A stretch of DNA of 64,000 bases, taken from assembly GCA_963794655.1 (NCBI GenBank), contig CAWCEV010000008.1:1116001-1180000 (forward strand), written 5' to 3'. The DNA is from Roseiarcus sp963794655. GTDB taxonomy: Bacteria > Pseudomonadota > Alphaproteobacteria > Rhizobiales > Beijerinckiaceae. A program made the translations under genes and the position numbers. The notes below the pieces were generated by a model. The model saw only the letters and a program-made list of their open reading frames with translations. It ran no database searches and was not told where the DNA came from. How positions within the stretch are numbered: the stretch's first letter is position 1; each line of letters begins with the position of its first letter. This document shows positions 27,179-34,982 of this stretch, piece by piece.

Positions 27179-27847
27179 ATGACCCCAATCGTCAAAATCT
27201 GCGGCCTTTCGACGCCCGCGACTCTCGACGCCGCCCTCGAAGCAGGCGCGGACATGGTCGGGTTCGTCTTCTTTCCGAAGAGCCCGCGCCACATCGACTG
27301 GGCGACGGCGCGCGCGCTCGGGACCCGGGCGCGGGGGCGGGCGAAGATCGTCGCGCTCAGCGTCGATGCGGATGACGAGGCGCTCAAGCGCATCGGCGAA
27401 GCCCTCAACCCAGACCTTTATCAGCTGCACGGGCGGGAGACGCCGGCGCGGGTCGGCCGGATTTCGGAGCTTTGCGACCGCCCGACGATGAAGGCGATTG
27501 GCGTCGCGGTGCGCGAGGACTTTTCCGCCGCCGGCCCTTACGAGGACGTCGCCGATTTTCTGCTGATCGACGCCAAGCCGCCGAAGGATGCGACGCTGCC
27601 GGGCGGCAACGGACGGCCCTTCGACTGGAGCCTGGCTCGGGACTTTCGGCCGCGGAGCCCGTGGCTGCTCTCGGGCGGACTCGAGCCGGAGAACGTCGGG
27701 GCGGCGATCGCTGAGAGCGGCGCCCGCGGCGTCGACGTCTCCTCCGGCGTCGAGCGCGCGCCGGGAGTGAAGGACGAGGGCAAAATCCGGGCCTTTGTCG
27801 CCGCGGCGCGGCGCGCCTTCGCGCGCGCGGCGGAGGGAGTCGCGTGA
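27179..27847 (+). CDS. trpF: Phosphoribosylanthranilate isomerase TrpF
   Basis: 222-residue TIM-barrel enzyme of tryptophan synthesis (PRA to CdRP). The catalytic Cys lies in VKICGLS (Cys at residue 8) and the general acid Asp in LLIDAKPP; the phosphate loop is WLLSGGLEPENV and the final strand GVDVSSGVE. ATG 27179 is the natural start. It shares one base with trpB (TGATG), so the two are coupled. Confidence 0.95.
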   Translation: MTPIVKICGLSTPATLDAALEAGADMVGFVFFPKSPRHIDWATARALGTRARGRAKIVALSVDADDEALKRIGEALNPDLYQLHGRETPARVGRISELCDRPTMKAIGVAVREDFSAAGPYEDVADFLLIDAKPPKDATLPGGNGRPFDWSLARDFRPRSPWLLSGGLEPENVGAAIAESGARGVDVSSGVERAPGVKDEGKIRAFVAAARRAFARAAEGVA

Positions 27848-29067
27848 TGAGCAAGCTCGATAAGCCAAATTCCTACCGCACCGGCCCCAACGAGCGTGGC
27901 CGCTTCGGCATCTATGGCGGACGCTTCGTGCCCGAGACCTTGATGCCGCTCATCCATTCGCTCGAAAAAGCCTACGCGGAAGCCAAGGCCGACCCGTCGT
28001 TCAAGGCCGAACTCGACCATCTGCTCAAGCACTATGTCGGGCGTCCGAGCCCGCTTTATTTCGCCGAGCGGCTGACCGAGGAGCTCGGCGGCGCCAAGGT
28101 CTATTTCAAGCGCGACGAGCTCAACCACACCGGGGCGCACAAGATCAACAACGTGATGGGCCAGATCCTGCTCGCCCGCCGGATGGGGAAAAAACGCATC
28201 ATCGCCGAAACGGGCGCCGGGCAGCATGGCGTGGCGACGGCGACCGCCTGCGCCCGCTTCGGCCTCGAATGCGTGGTCTATATGGGCGCGCTCGACGTCG
28301 AGCGGCAAAGGCCAAACGTGTTCCGGATGAAGATGCTGGGCGCGGAAGTGCGGCCGGTGCAGCAGGGCGCGCGCACGCTCAAGGACGCGATGAACGAAGC
28401 GCTGCGCGACTGGGTGACCAACGTCCACACCACCTATTATTGCATCGGCACCGCCGCCGGCCCGCATCCCTATCCGGCGATGGTGCGCGACTTCCAGTGC
28501 GTGATCGGCGAGGAGACGCGTGCGCAGATGCTCGAAGCCGAGGGCCGGCTCCCGGACAGCCTCGTCGCCTGCATCGGCGGCGGCTCGAACGCCATCGGCC
28601 TCTTCCATCCCTTTCTCGACGAGCCGCAAATCGAGATGTTCGGAGTCGAGGCGGCCGGGCACGGGCTCGATGTTCCTAACGGCCACGCCGCCTCGATCAA
28701 CGGCGGGCGCCCCGGCGTATTGCACGGCAACCGCACCTATCTTCTGCAAACCGACGACGGGCAGATCCTGGAGGGTCACTCGATCTCGGCCGGGCTCGAC
28801 TATCCGGGAGTCGGGCCGGAGCACTCCTGGCTCCATGACGTCGGGCGGGTGACTTATCTCGCCGCCACTGACAAGGAAGCGCTTGCCGCGTTTCAGCTGC
28901 TCTCGAAGCTCGAAGGCATCATTCCGGCGCTCGAGCCCGCGCACGCGCTGGCCAAGGTCATCGAACTCGCCCCGAAACGCCCGAAGGATCACCTCATGGT
29001 GATGAATCTCTGCGGCCGCGGCGACAAGGACATCTTCGCTGTCGCCGAGCATCTCGGGGGTGTGTGA
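27847..29067 (+). CDS. trpB: Tryptophan synthase beta chain TrpB
   Basis: 406-residue PLP enzyme that joins indole and serine. K99 in LNHTGAHKINN binds PLP; the phosphate site GGGSNAIG and the ETGAGQHGVATATA stretch are those of TrpB1. A GTG at 27844 could add one residue, but ATG 27847 is preferred. In most alphaproteobacteria trpA and then accD follow; here trpA is absent and a pirin gene occupies that position. Confidence 0.96.
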   Translation: MSKLDKPNSYRTGPNERGRFGIYGGRFVPETLMPLIHSLEKAYAEAKADPSFKAELDHLLKHYVGRPSPLYFAERLTEELGGAKVYFKRDELNHTGAHKINNVMGQILLARRMGKKRIIAETGAGQHGVATATACARFGLECVVYMGALDVERQRPNVFRMKMLGAEVRPVQQGARTLKDAMNEALRDWVTNVHTTYYCIGTAAGPHPYPAMVRDFQCVIGEETRAQMLEAEGRLPDSLVACIGGGSNAIGLFHPFLDEPQIEMFGVEAAGHGLDVPNGHAASINGGRPGVLHGNRTYLLQTDDGQILEGHSISAGLDYPGVGPEHSWLHDVGRVTYLAATDKEALAAFQLLSKLEGIIPALEPAHALAKVIELAPKRPKDHLMVMNLCGRGDKDIFAVAEHLGGV

Positions 29068-29092
29068 GGGTTCGCGGAAGGAAGGGGCGCCG

Positions 29093-30028
29093 ATGAGCTG
29101 GAACCCGCTGCTCGATCCTGGCGCTCCTGACGCTGCCGGCGCCGACGCCATCGAAACGCTGATCGTGCCGCGCGCGGTCGACCTCGGCGGCTTCGAGGTG
29201 CGCCGCGCCCTCCCCGCGCCGCAGAGACAGATGATCGGTCCGTTCATCTTCTTCGACCATTTTGGGCCGGCCGAGATCCCCGCCGGGCAGGGTGCGGACG
29301 TGCGCCCCCACCCGCATATCGGGCTCGCGACCGTCACCTACCTCTTTCGCGGCGAGATTCTGCATCGCGACAGCGTCGGGTCGAAGCAGGTCATCCGGCC
29401 GGGCGACGTCAATTGGATGGTGGCGGGGCGCGGGATCACCCATTCGGAACGAACGCCCGCCGAAGTGCGCAAGGCGCCGCACAGCGGCTACGGCCTTCAG
29501 ACCTGGGTCGCCCTGCCGGATGCGCGGGAGGACACCGCGCCAAGCTTTGAACACCACGCCAAGGCGTCGCTGCCGGTCATCGAGGGCGAAGGCGCGCGCC
29601 TGAGACTCATTGTCGGACGAGCCTATGGCGCGGCCGCTCCGGCCAAGGTGTTCTCGGACACCTTCTATGGCGACGCCGAGCTTGATCCGGGCGCGCGAAT
29701 CCCCCTTCCCGACGATCACGAGGAGCGTGGCGTCTATATCCTCGAAGGGTCGCTTACGGTCGCCGGGCAATCGTTCGAGGCAGGGCGGATGTTGGCGTTC
29801 CGGCCGAAGGACCGGATCAGCGTCGCGGCCGGGCCGCGGGGCGCGCGGCTCATCCTCCTCGGCGGCGCTGCGCTGGAGGGCCCGCGCTACATCTGGTGGA
29901 ACTTCGTCGCCTCGAGCCGGGAGAAGATCGACGCCGCCAAGGAGCAATGGCGCAAGGGGGATTGGGGCCGCGGCCAGTTCGACCTTCCGCCCGACGATCG
30001 CGGCGAATTCATTCCGCTGCCGGCGTGA
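29093..30028 (+). CDS. Pirin family cupin protein
   Basis: 311-residue bicupin. N-terminal pirin domain: GPFIFFDHFGPAEIPAG, metal-binding HPHIGLATVTYLFRGEILH (two His and Glu region) and the WMVAGRGITHSERTP motif; C-terminal pirin-C domain about residues 180-290. Some pirins are quercetin 2,3-dioxygenases, others co-regulators, so the role is open. GGAAGG lies upstream of ATG 29093; the frame extends into trpB but without coding signal. It follows trpB by 26 bases and may be in the same transcript. Confidence 0.88.
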   Translation: MSWNPLLDPGAPDAAGADAIETLIVPRAVDLGGFEVRRALPAPQRQMIGPFIFFDHFGPAEIPAGQGADVRPHPHIGLATVTYLFRGEILHRDSVGSKQVIRPGDVNWMVAGRGITHSERTPAEVRKAPHSGYGLQTWVALPDAREDTAPSFEHHAKASLPVIEGEGARLRLIVGRAYGAAAPAKVFSDTFYGDAELDPGARIPLPDDHEERGVYILEGSLTVAGQSFEAGRMLAFRPKDRISVAAGPRGARLILLGGAALEGPRYIWWNFVASSREKIDAAKEQWRKGDWGRGQFDLPPDDRGEFIPLPA

Positions 30029-30129
30029 GCCGATCCGGTTCGCCGCCCGCTCGCTCCGGATAGGCTCGGGCGGACTGCCGCTGCAAGCATTTGCGGATAC
30101 CCGGCTACGGTTAACTACCGCGTAATTTG

Positions 30130-30148
30130 GTACAATATACAGTTGTAC
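30130..30148. repeat. Palindrome GTACAA-N7-TTGTAC
   Basis: Perfect 6-bp inverted repeat (30130-30135 and 30143-30148) in an AT-rich patch between the convergent pirin and uxuA stops. It has the size and symmetry of a repressor operator (LacI- or GntR-like), but no promoter of either neighbour is here. Confidence 0.35.
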
Positions 30149-30282
30149 TTTAGGCGTCCGCCACCTCGCCTGTGGGAGCCGAAGCGGAGCGACGAAGCGA
30201 CACAAAACAGCAGTCAAGCCATTGAAAACTCGGGGTCGCGACTGGAATCATCGATCGCGGCTCAAAGGACGGCCCCTTGGCC

Positions 30283-31473
30283 TCAACCCGCTCGCCCGCT
30301 CCTGAACGCCTCGACCGTCTGCATGACGCCGCGCAGTTCGGCCAGGCCCTTGAGGCGGCCGATGAACGAATAGCCGGGATTGACGCGCTTCCTCCCGTCG
30401 TCGCCAAGCAGATGGCCGTGGTCGGGGCGCATCGGGATTTCGGCATCGGCGCGTCCCTCCGCGCGGCGGCGCTCCTCTTCGGCCATCAACGCGGCGATCA
30501 GGCGCACCATGTCGGTCTCGCCCGCGAGATGATCAGCTTCGAAGAACGAGCCGTCCGGCTCGCGCTTGACGTTGCGCAGATGGGCGAAATGCACGCGCGG
30601 GCCGAATTCGCGCGCCATGGCGACGAGATCGTTCTGCGGGTTCGAGCCGAACGAGCCGGCGCAGAGGGTGATCCCACAGGCGAGCGAGGGCACGGCGGCG
30701 AAGAGCTTGCGCACATCCTCGGCGGTCGACATCACCCGCGGCAGGCCGAAGATCGGGAACGCCGGATCGTCCGGATGGATGGCGAGGCGCGCGCCTTCTT
30801 CCTCGGCGACTTCCGCGATCTCGCGCACGAAGGCAAAGAGGTTGGCGCGCAGGTCTTCCACCCCGACCTCCCTGTATTGGGCAAGCGCGCGCTTGAAGCT
30901 TTGCCGGTCGTAGGTGAAATCGCGCGCCGGCAGCCAGTCGATCAACGTCCGCTCGAGCCGGTCGATTTCCTCGGGCGTCATCGCGTCGTGGCGCGCCCGC
31001 GCCTGCGCTATGCGGTCGGGCGCATAGTCGGCCTCGGCGCGGTCGCGCTCGAGGATGAACAGGTCATAAGCTGCGTAATCGATGGCGTCGAACCGCAGCG
31101 CCGTCCCGCCATTCGCGAGCGGCCAATTGAGGTTGGTGCGCGTCCAATCGGTGATGGCCATGAAGTTGTAGCAAAAGGTCCTGACGCCGACGCGCGCGGC
31201 ATTGCGGATCGACTGCCTGTAGTTGTCGATTTTCTGCCGGAAGCCGCCGGCGCGGGTCTTGATCTCCTCGCCGACGCCGATACTTTCGACCACCGGCCAG
31301 ACGAGCCCGGCCGCTTCGATTTCCGCGCGGCGCTTCGAGACCTCACCTTCGCTCCAGACCTCGCCGCGGTTCATGTGATGCAGCGCGCTGACGACGCCGA
31401 CGGCGCCGGCCTGACGGACGTTCTCCAGGCTGACCGGATCGTCCGGCCCGAACCAGCGCCAGGTTTGAAGCAT
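30283..31473 (-). CDS. uxuA: Mannonate dehydratase UxuA
   Basis: 396-residue TIM-barrel enzyme that converts D-mannonate to 2-keto-3-deoxy-D-gluconate in glucuronate catabolism. It starts MLQTWRWFGPDDPVSL, and carries SALHHMNRGEVWS, the metal-site stretches RLAIHPDDPAFPIFG and GITLCAGSFGS, and MRPDHGHLLGDD near the C-terminus (His ligands). Length matches the family. No other glucuronate genes (uxaC, uxuB, kdgK) are in the window. It converges on the pirin gene and precedes accA's 3' end by about 100 bases. Confidence 0.95.
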   Translation of the reverse strand: MLQTWRWFGPDDPVSLENVRQAGAVGVVSALHHMNRGEVWSEGEVSKRRAEIEAAGLVWPVVESIGVGEEIKTRAGGFRQKIDNYRQSIRNAARVGVRTFCYNFMAITDWTRTNLNWPLANGGTALRFDAIDYAAYDLFILERDRAEADYAPDRIAQARARHDAMTPEEIDRLERTLIDWLPARDFTYDRQSFKRALAQYREVGVEDLRANLFAFVREIAEVAEEEGARLAIHPDDPAFPIFGLPRVMSTAEDVRKLFAAVPSLACGITLCAGSFGSNPQNDLVAMAREFGPRVHFAHLRNVKREPDGSFFEADHLAGETDMVRLIAALMAEEERRRAEGRADAEIPMRPDHGHLLGDDGRKRVNPGYSFIGRLKGLAELRGVMQTVEAFRSGRAG

Positions 31474-31571
31474 GACGATCCTCCCTGTGCCCGCTTATTT
31501 CGGCCTCATTGGCCCCTGCTCCCGCTGAAGGGAGACAGGACGCGCGAGGCGCGGAGAGGCAAGCGGCCCCT

Positions 31572-32525
31572 CTAGATCTTCCGCCCCATGGCGAGGAACT
31601 TTTCCGCCCGCGCATTGCGCAATTCGTCCGGCCCGAGATTGTGAAGCGATTTGAGCGCTTCGCTGATCGCCTTTCCGGTCGCCGCGACCGCCGCGGGCGG
31701 ATCGCGATGGGCGCCGCCCAACGGCTCGGGAATGACGCCGTCGATGATGCCGAAGCGGATCAGGTCCTGCGCGGTGATCTTCATGCCCGTCGCCGCCTCC
31801 TGCGCGCGCGACGAATCGCGCCACAGGATCGAGGCGGCCGCTTCGGGTGAAGCGACGGTGTAGATCGCGTGCTCGAGCATCAGCACTGTGTTGCAGGCGG
31901 CAATGGCGAGTGCGCCCCCTGAGCCGCCCTCGCCGATGATCACCGCGACGTTGGGCGAGCCAAGCGCGAGACAGGCGTCGGTCGAGCGGGCGATGGCCTC
32001 AGCCTGGCCGCGCTCCTCGGCTTCGACCCCGGGAAAGGCGCCGGCGGTGTCGATGAGCGAGACCACCGGCAGGCCGAAGCGGTCGGCAAGGTCCATCAGC
32101 CGCACCGCCTTGCGATAGCCTTCCGGTCGCGCCATGCCGAAATTGTGCCGGACCCGGCTTGCGGTGTCGTCGCCCTTCTCCTGGCCAAGGATGCAGACCA
32201 ATTCGCCCTCGAATCGACCGAGGCCGCCGACGATTGCCTCGTCCTCGCCAAAATAGCGGTCGCCGGCGAGTGGCGTGAACTCGGTGATGAGGCCCTTGAC
32301 GTAGTCGCCGAAACGCGGACGGCCCTGGACGCGCGCAACCTGGGTCTTCTGCCACGGCGTGAGACTGGCATAGAGGTCGGCCAGCGCCTTCTCGGCGCGG
32401 GCCTCGAGCCTGGCGATTTCCTCGGCGAGAGCGGGCGCGTCGCCCTTCTCCGCGACCGCGCGCAGTTCGTCGAGGCGGGCGTCGATGTCGGCGACCGCCG
32501 TCTCAAAGCTGAGATATGTGCGCAT
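31572..32525 (-). CDS. accA: Acetyl-CoA carboxylase carboxyltransferase subunit alpha
   Basis: 317-residue subunit of the heterotetrameric enzyme that makes malonyl-CoA for fatty acid synthesis. Crotonase-like fold with the carboxybiotin/CoA region PEGYRKAVRLMDLADRFGLPVVSLIDTAGAFPG and the oxyanion loop GEGGSGGALAIAACNTVLML. ATG 32525 is used; the longer reading to 32638 is in another frame. No accD nearby. Two tRNAs lie upstream on the opposite strand. Confidence 0.97.
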   Translation of the reverse strand: MRTYLSFETAVADIDARLDELRAVAEKGDAPALAEEIARLEARAEKALADLYASLTPWQKTQVARVQGRPRFGDYVKGLITEFTPLAGDRYFGEDEAIVGGLGRFEGELVCILGQEKGDDTASRVRHNFGMARPEGYRKAVRLMDLADRFGLPVVSLIDTAGAFPGVEAEERGQAEAIARSTDACLALGSPNVAVIIGEGGSGGALAIAACNTVLMLEHAIYTVASPEAAASILWRDSSRAQEAATGMKITAQDLIRFGIIDGVIPEPLGGAHRDPPAAVAATGKAISEALKSLHNLGPDELRNARAEKFLAMGRKI

Positions 32526-32652
32526 TTAATCCTTGCGGCCAACCGCCTCGGGCCCAGCGGCGCGCTGTAACTGGCGGCGGGAAGGGGCGAAGTCAAGAGA
32601 AGCGCCCATGTCTTGCGTCGGGCGCCCCGATGCTGCAAAAGGAGACGGCTTT

Positions 32653-32728
32653 AGGAGTGTAGCTCAATTGGTAGAGCACCGGTCTCCAAAACCGGGGGTT
32701 GGGGGTTCGAGTCCCTCCTCTCCTGCCA
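32653..32728 (+). tRNA. tRNA-Trp (CCA)
   Basis: 76 bases including an encoded CCA end. D arm GCTC...GAGC, anticodon stem CCGGT/ACCGG with loop CTCCAAA (anticodon CCA), T arm GGGGG-TTCGAGT-CCCTC. The acceptor has one U-U mismatch at pair 6, as seen in related alphaproteobacterial tRNA-Trp as a weak pair. Confidence 0.95.
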
Positions 32729-32754
32729 TGCGAAACGGGGATTTTGGCGACCAA

Positions 32755-32828
32755 GCGGGCGTAGTTCAATGGTAGAACGGAAGCTTCCCAAGCTTCATAC
32801 GAGGGTTCGATTCCCTTCGCCCGCTCCA
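32755..32828 (+). tRNA. tRNA-Gly (CCC)
   Basis: 74 bases with encoded CCA. Acceptor GCGGGCG/CGCCCGC, anticodon stem GAAGC/GCTTC, loop TTCCCAA with anticodon CCC, T arm GAGGG-TTCGATT-CCCTT. Only 26 bases after tRNA-Trp, so the two are probably one transcript. Confidence 0.95.
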
Positions 32829-33081
32829 ATTTAGCCCATTGTTACGGAATGATTTTTCTCCAGATGGCCATCGGGACCCGTTGACCCGCCTGGAGCAATT
32901 CGGCCGCTTGAGCGCCGATTTCGATCAAACTCGCTGGGAGTTTCGCTCCCCGGCGGGCCTCTCCCGGCGCCAAGGATCCTTTCGGGCGCATTGAGCGAGG
33001 GCTCCACGGAATTTCGATGACAACCTGTGGCAGGCCCACATTGCGATTGCGGAAACGAAACGAGAGACGATCCGCATGAAC

Positions 33082-34590
33082 CTAGGTCTTCGATTGCGGA
33101 ACGGTGCGCGCGACGGCATGGCGCCAGCCGCGATAGCGGGACTCGCGTTCCGCCGCCGACATGGAGGGTGCGAAGCTGACCTGCCGCCGCCAGGCTCGCG
33201 AAAACTGTTCTGCCTCGGGGTATAGGCCCGCCTGCGAGCCGGCCAAAAAGCCCGCGCCCAGAGCTGTCGTCTCGAAAATTTCGGGGCGGTCAACCTGCGC
33301 GTTCAAGATGTCGGCGAGGAATTGCATCGTCCAGTCGCTCGCGCTCATGCCGCCGTCGACGCGGATCACCGAGGCGAACTCCTTGTCCCAACGACCACGG
33401 GAATCCGCGCGCATCGCGTCGAGAAGGTCGCGCGTCTGATAGCCGACACTCTCCAGCGCCGCGCGCACAATCTCCCTCCGGGTCGCGCCCCGCGTCAATC
33501 CAAAGATCGCGGCGCGGGCCTCGCTGTCCCAGTGAGGAGCGCCGAGCCCGGTGAAAGCCGGCACAAGATAGATCCGCTCACGAGGGTCCGCCCTCGCCGC
33601 CATCTCGCCCGATTCGGCGGCGGAGGCGAGGATGCCGAGACCGTCACGCAACCATTGCACCGTTGCGCCTGCCGAGAAGATCGAGCCCTCGAGCGCAAAC
33701 GTTCGCTCGCCGGCCAATTGATAAGCGACCGTCGTCAGCAATTTGTGCGTCGACTCGATCGCTTGCGGGCCGGTGTTGGCGAGAAGGAAGCATCCGGTCC
33801 CGTAAGTTGATTTCACCATTCCCGGGCGAAAGCATGCCTGACCGATCAGCGCGGCCTGCTGATCTCCGGCAATTCCGCGGATCGGTGTGACCGCGCCTAG
33901 GTGTTCGGCCGCCGCTTCGCCGAATTCGGCCGCGCAATCCTTGACCTCGGGCAGCATCGCCCGCGGAATCCGGAACAGGGCGAGAAGATCGTCGTCCCAG
34001 GCGCCTGAATGGATGTTGAAAAGAAGGGTTCGCGAGGCGTTGGTAGCGTCGGTAACGTGGGTCTTGCCGTTGGTCAGCCGCCAAACGATGAAACTGTCGA
34101 CGGTGCCGAAGGCCAATTCGCCCCGCTCTGCTTCAGCCCTGGCGCCAGGCACATTGTCAAGGATCCAGGAAATCTTCGTCGCAGAGAAATAGGGATCGAG
34201 CAGCAAGCCCGTCCGCGAGGCCACGAACGGTTCGCACCCATTGTGCTTCAATTCGGCGCATTGCCGGGCAGTGCGCCGATCCTGCCAGACGATCGCGTTG
34301 CAAACCGGGCGGCCGCTCGCCCGATTCCAGACGAGCGTCGTTTCGCGTTGATTGGCGATGCCGAGCCCCGCCAGCGCGCCCGGCTCGACGCCAGCCCTGG
34401 ATAGAGACTGGCAAGCCGTGGAAAGCGTGCTGCGCCACAATGATTCAGGGTCATGTTCGACCCAGCCCGGCTGAGGAAAGACCTGCGGGAATTCCTCCTG
34501 CGCCATGCCGACGATCGCGGCGTCTGGCCCGAGGACGATTGATCGCGTCGAGGTCGTGCCCTGGTCGACGACAAGAACATGCCCTTTCAT
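33082..34590 (-). CDS. glpK: Glycerol kinase GlpK
   Basis: 502-residue FGGY-family kinase making glycerol 3-phosphate. VDQGTTSTRSIV is the ATP phosphate-1 loop; NQRETTLVW and WQDRR bind glycerol and phosphate; the second FGGY signature is near GAGFLAGSQAGL. ATG 34590 (MKGHVLVVDQ) is chosen because AGAG lies about 9 bases upstream; ATG 34599 would add three residues. The gene stands alone, with no glpD, glpF or glpR, and is flanked by inverted tRNA-Gly genes. GC content by eye is a little lower than its neighbours. Confidence 0.95.
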   Translation of the reverse strand: MKGHVLVVDQGTTSTRSIVLGPDAAIVGMAQEEFPQVFPQPGWVEHDPESLWRSTLSTACQSLSRAGVEPGALAGLGIANQRETTLVWNRASGRPVCNAIVWQDRRTARQCAELKHNGCEPFVASRTGLLLDPYFSATKISWILDNVPGARAEAERGELAFGTVDSFIVWRLTNGKTHVTDATNASRTLLFNIHSGAWDDDLLALFRIPRAMLPEVKDCAAEFGEAAAEHLGAVTPIRGIAGDQQAALIGQACFRPGMVKSTYGTGCFLLANTGPQAIESTHKLLTTVAYQLAGERTFALEGSIFSAGATVQWLRDGLGILASAAESGEMAARADPRERIYLVPAFTGLGAPHWDSEARAAIFGLTRGATRREIVRAALESVGYQTRDLLDAMRADSRGRWDKEFASVIRVDGGMSASDWTMQFLADILNAQVDRPEIFETTALGAGFLAGSQAGLYPEAEQFSRAWRRQVSFAPSMSAAERESRYRGWRHAVARTVPQSKT

Positions 34591-34729
34591 GGGCGCCATC
34601 TCTGTTTGGATGCGAAGGTCGGGCGCTGGGCCCGACCCCATTCGTGACCTAAAGTGGCGTCAGCCTTACTTCTTTGGCGTGGCCGCGGTCCAGGTCCTGA
34701 AGCTCGTCGCGGGTCGGACACTCACGCGA

Positions 34730-34803
34730 TGGAGCGGGTGAAGGGAATCGAACCCTCGTATTCAGCTTGGAAGGCTGCTGCTCTACCATTGAGCTACACC
34801 CGC
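34730..34803 (-). tRNA. tRNA-Gly (TCC)
   Basis: 74 bases on the minus strand with encoded CCA. Acceptor GCGGGTG/CACCCGC, anticodon stem-loop CAGC-CTTCCAA-GCTG with anticodon TCC, T arm GAGGG-TTCGATT-CCCTT. It shares about 30 identical bases at the 3' side with tRNA-Gly(CCC) at 32755, apart from one position. Confidence 0.95.
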
Positions 34804-34982
34804 ATTCGGCAGGCGCGTTCTTGGCAATCCGGGTCAGCAAAGTCAATGCGCGCGCGCTTGCTTCAGGCGCGGGCGAGCGCTCGCCCGCGCTGGCGGACTT
34901 CGGAAAATGGGACTATATGCGTTTGACGGCGCCGGACGCCTGCGCACGGGTCCCGCGATCTCTTCGAACCCCAGGCCTGATC

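Noticed and set aside
32842..33039. 65-residue minus-strand ORF after the tRNA genes
   Set aside because: Has fair composition but no family, no ribosome site, and lies in a 253-base gap. Not enough to call a gene.
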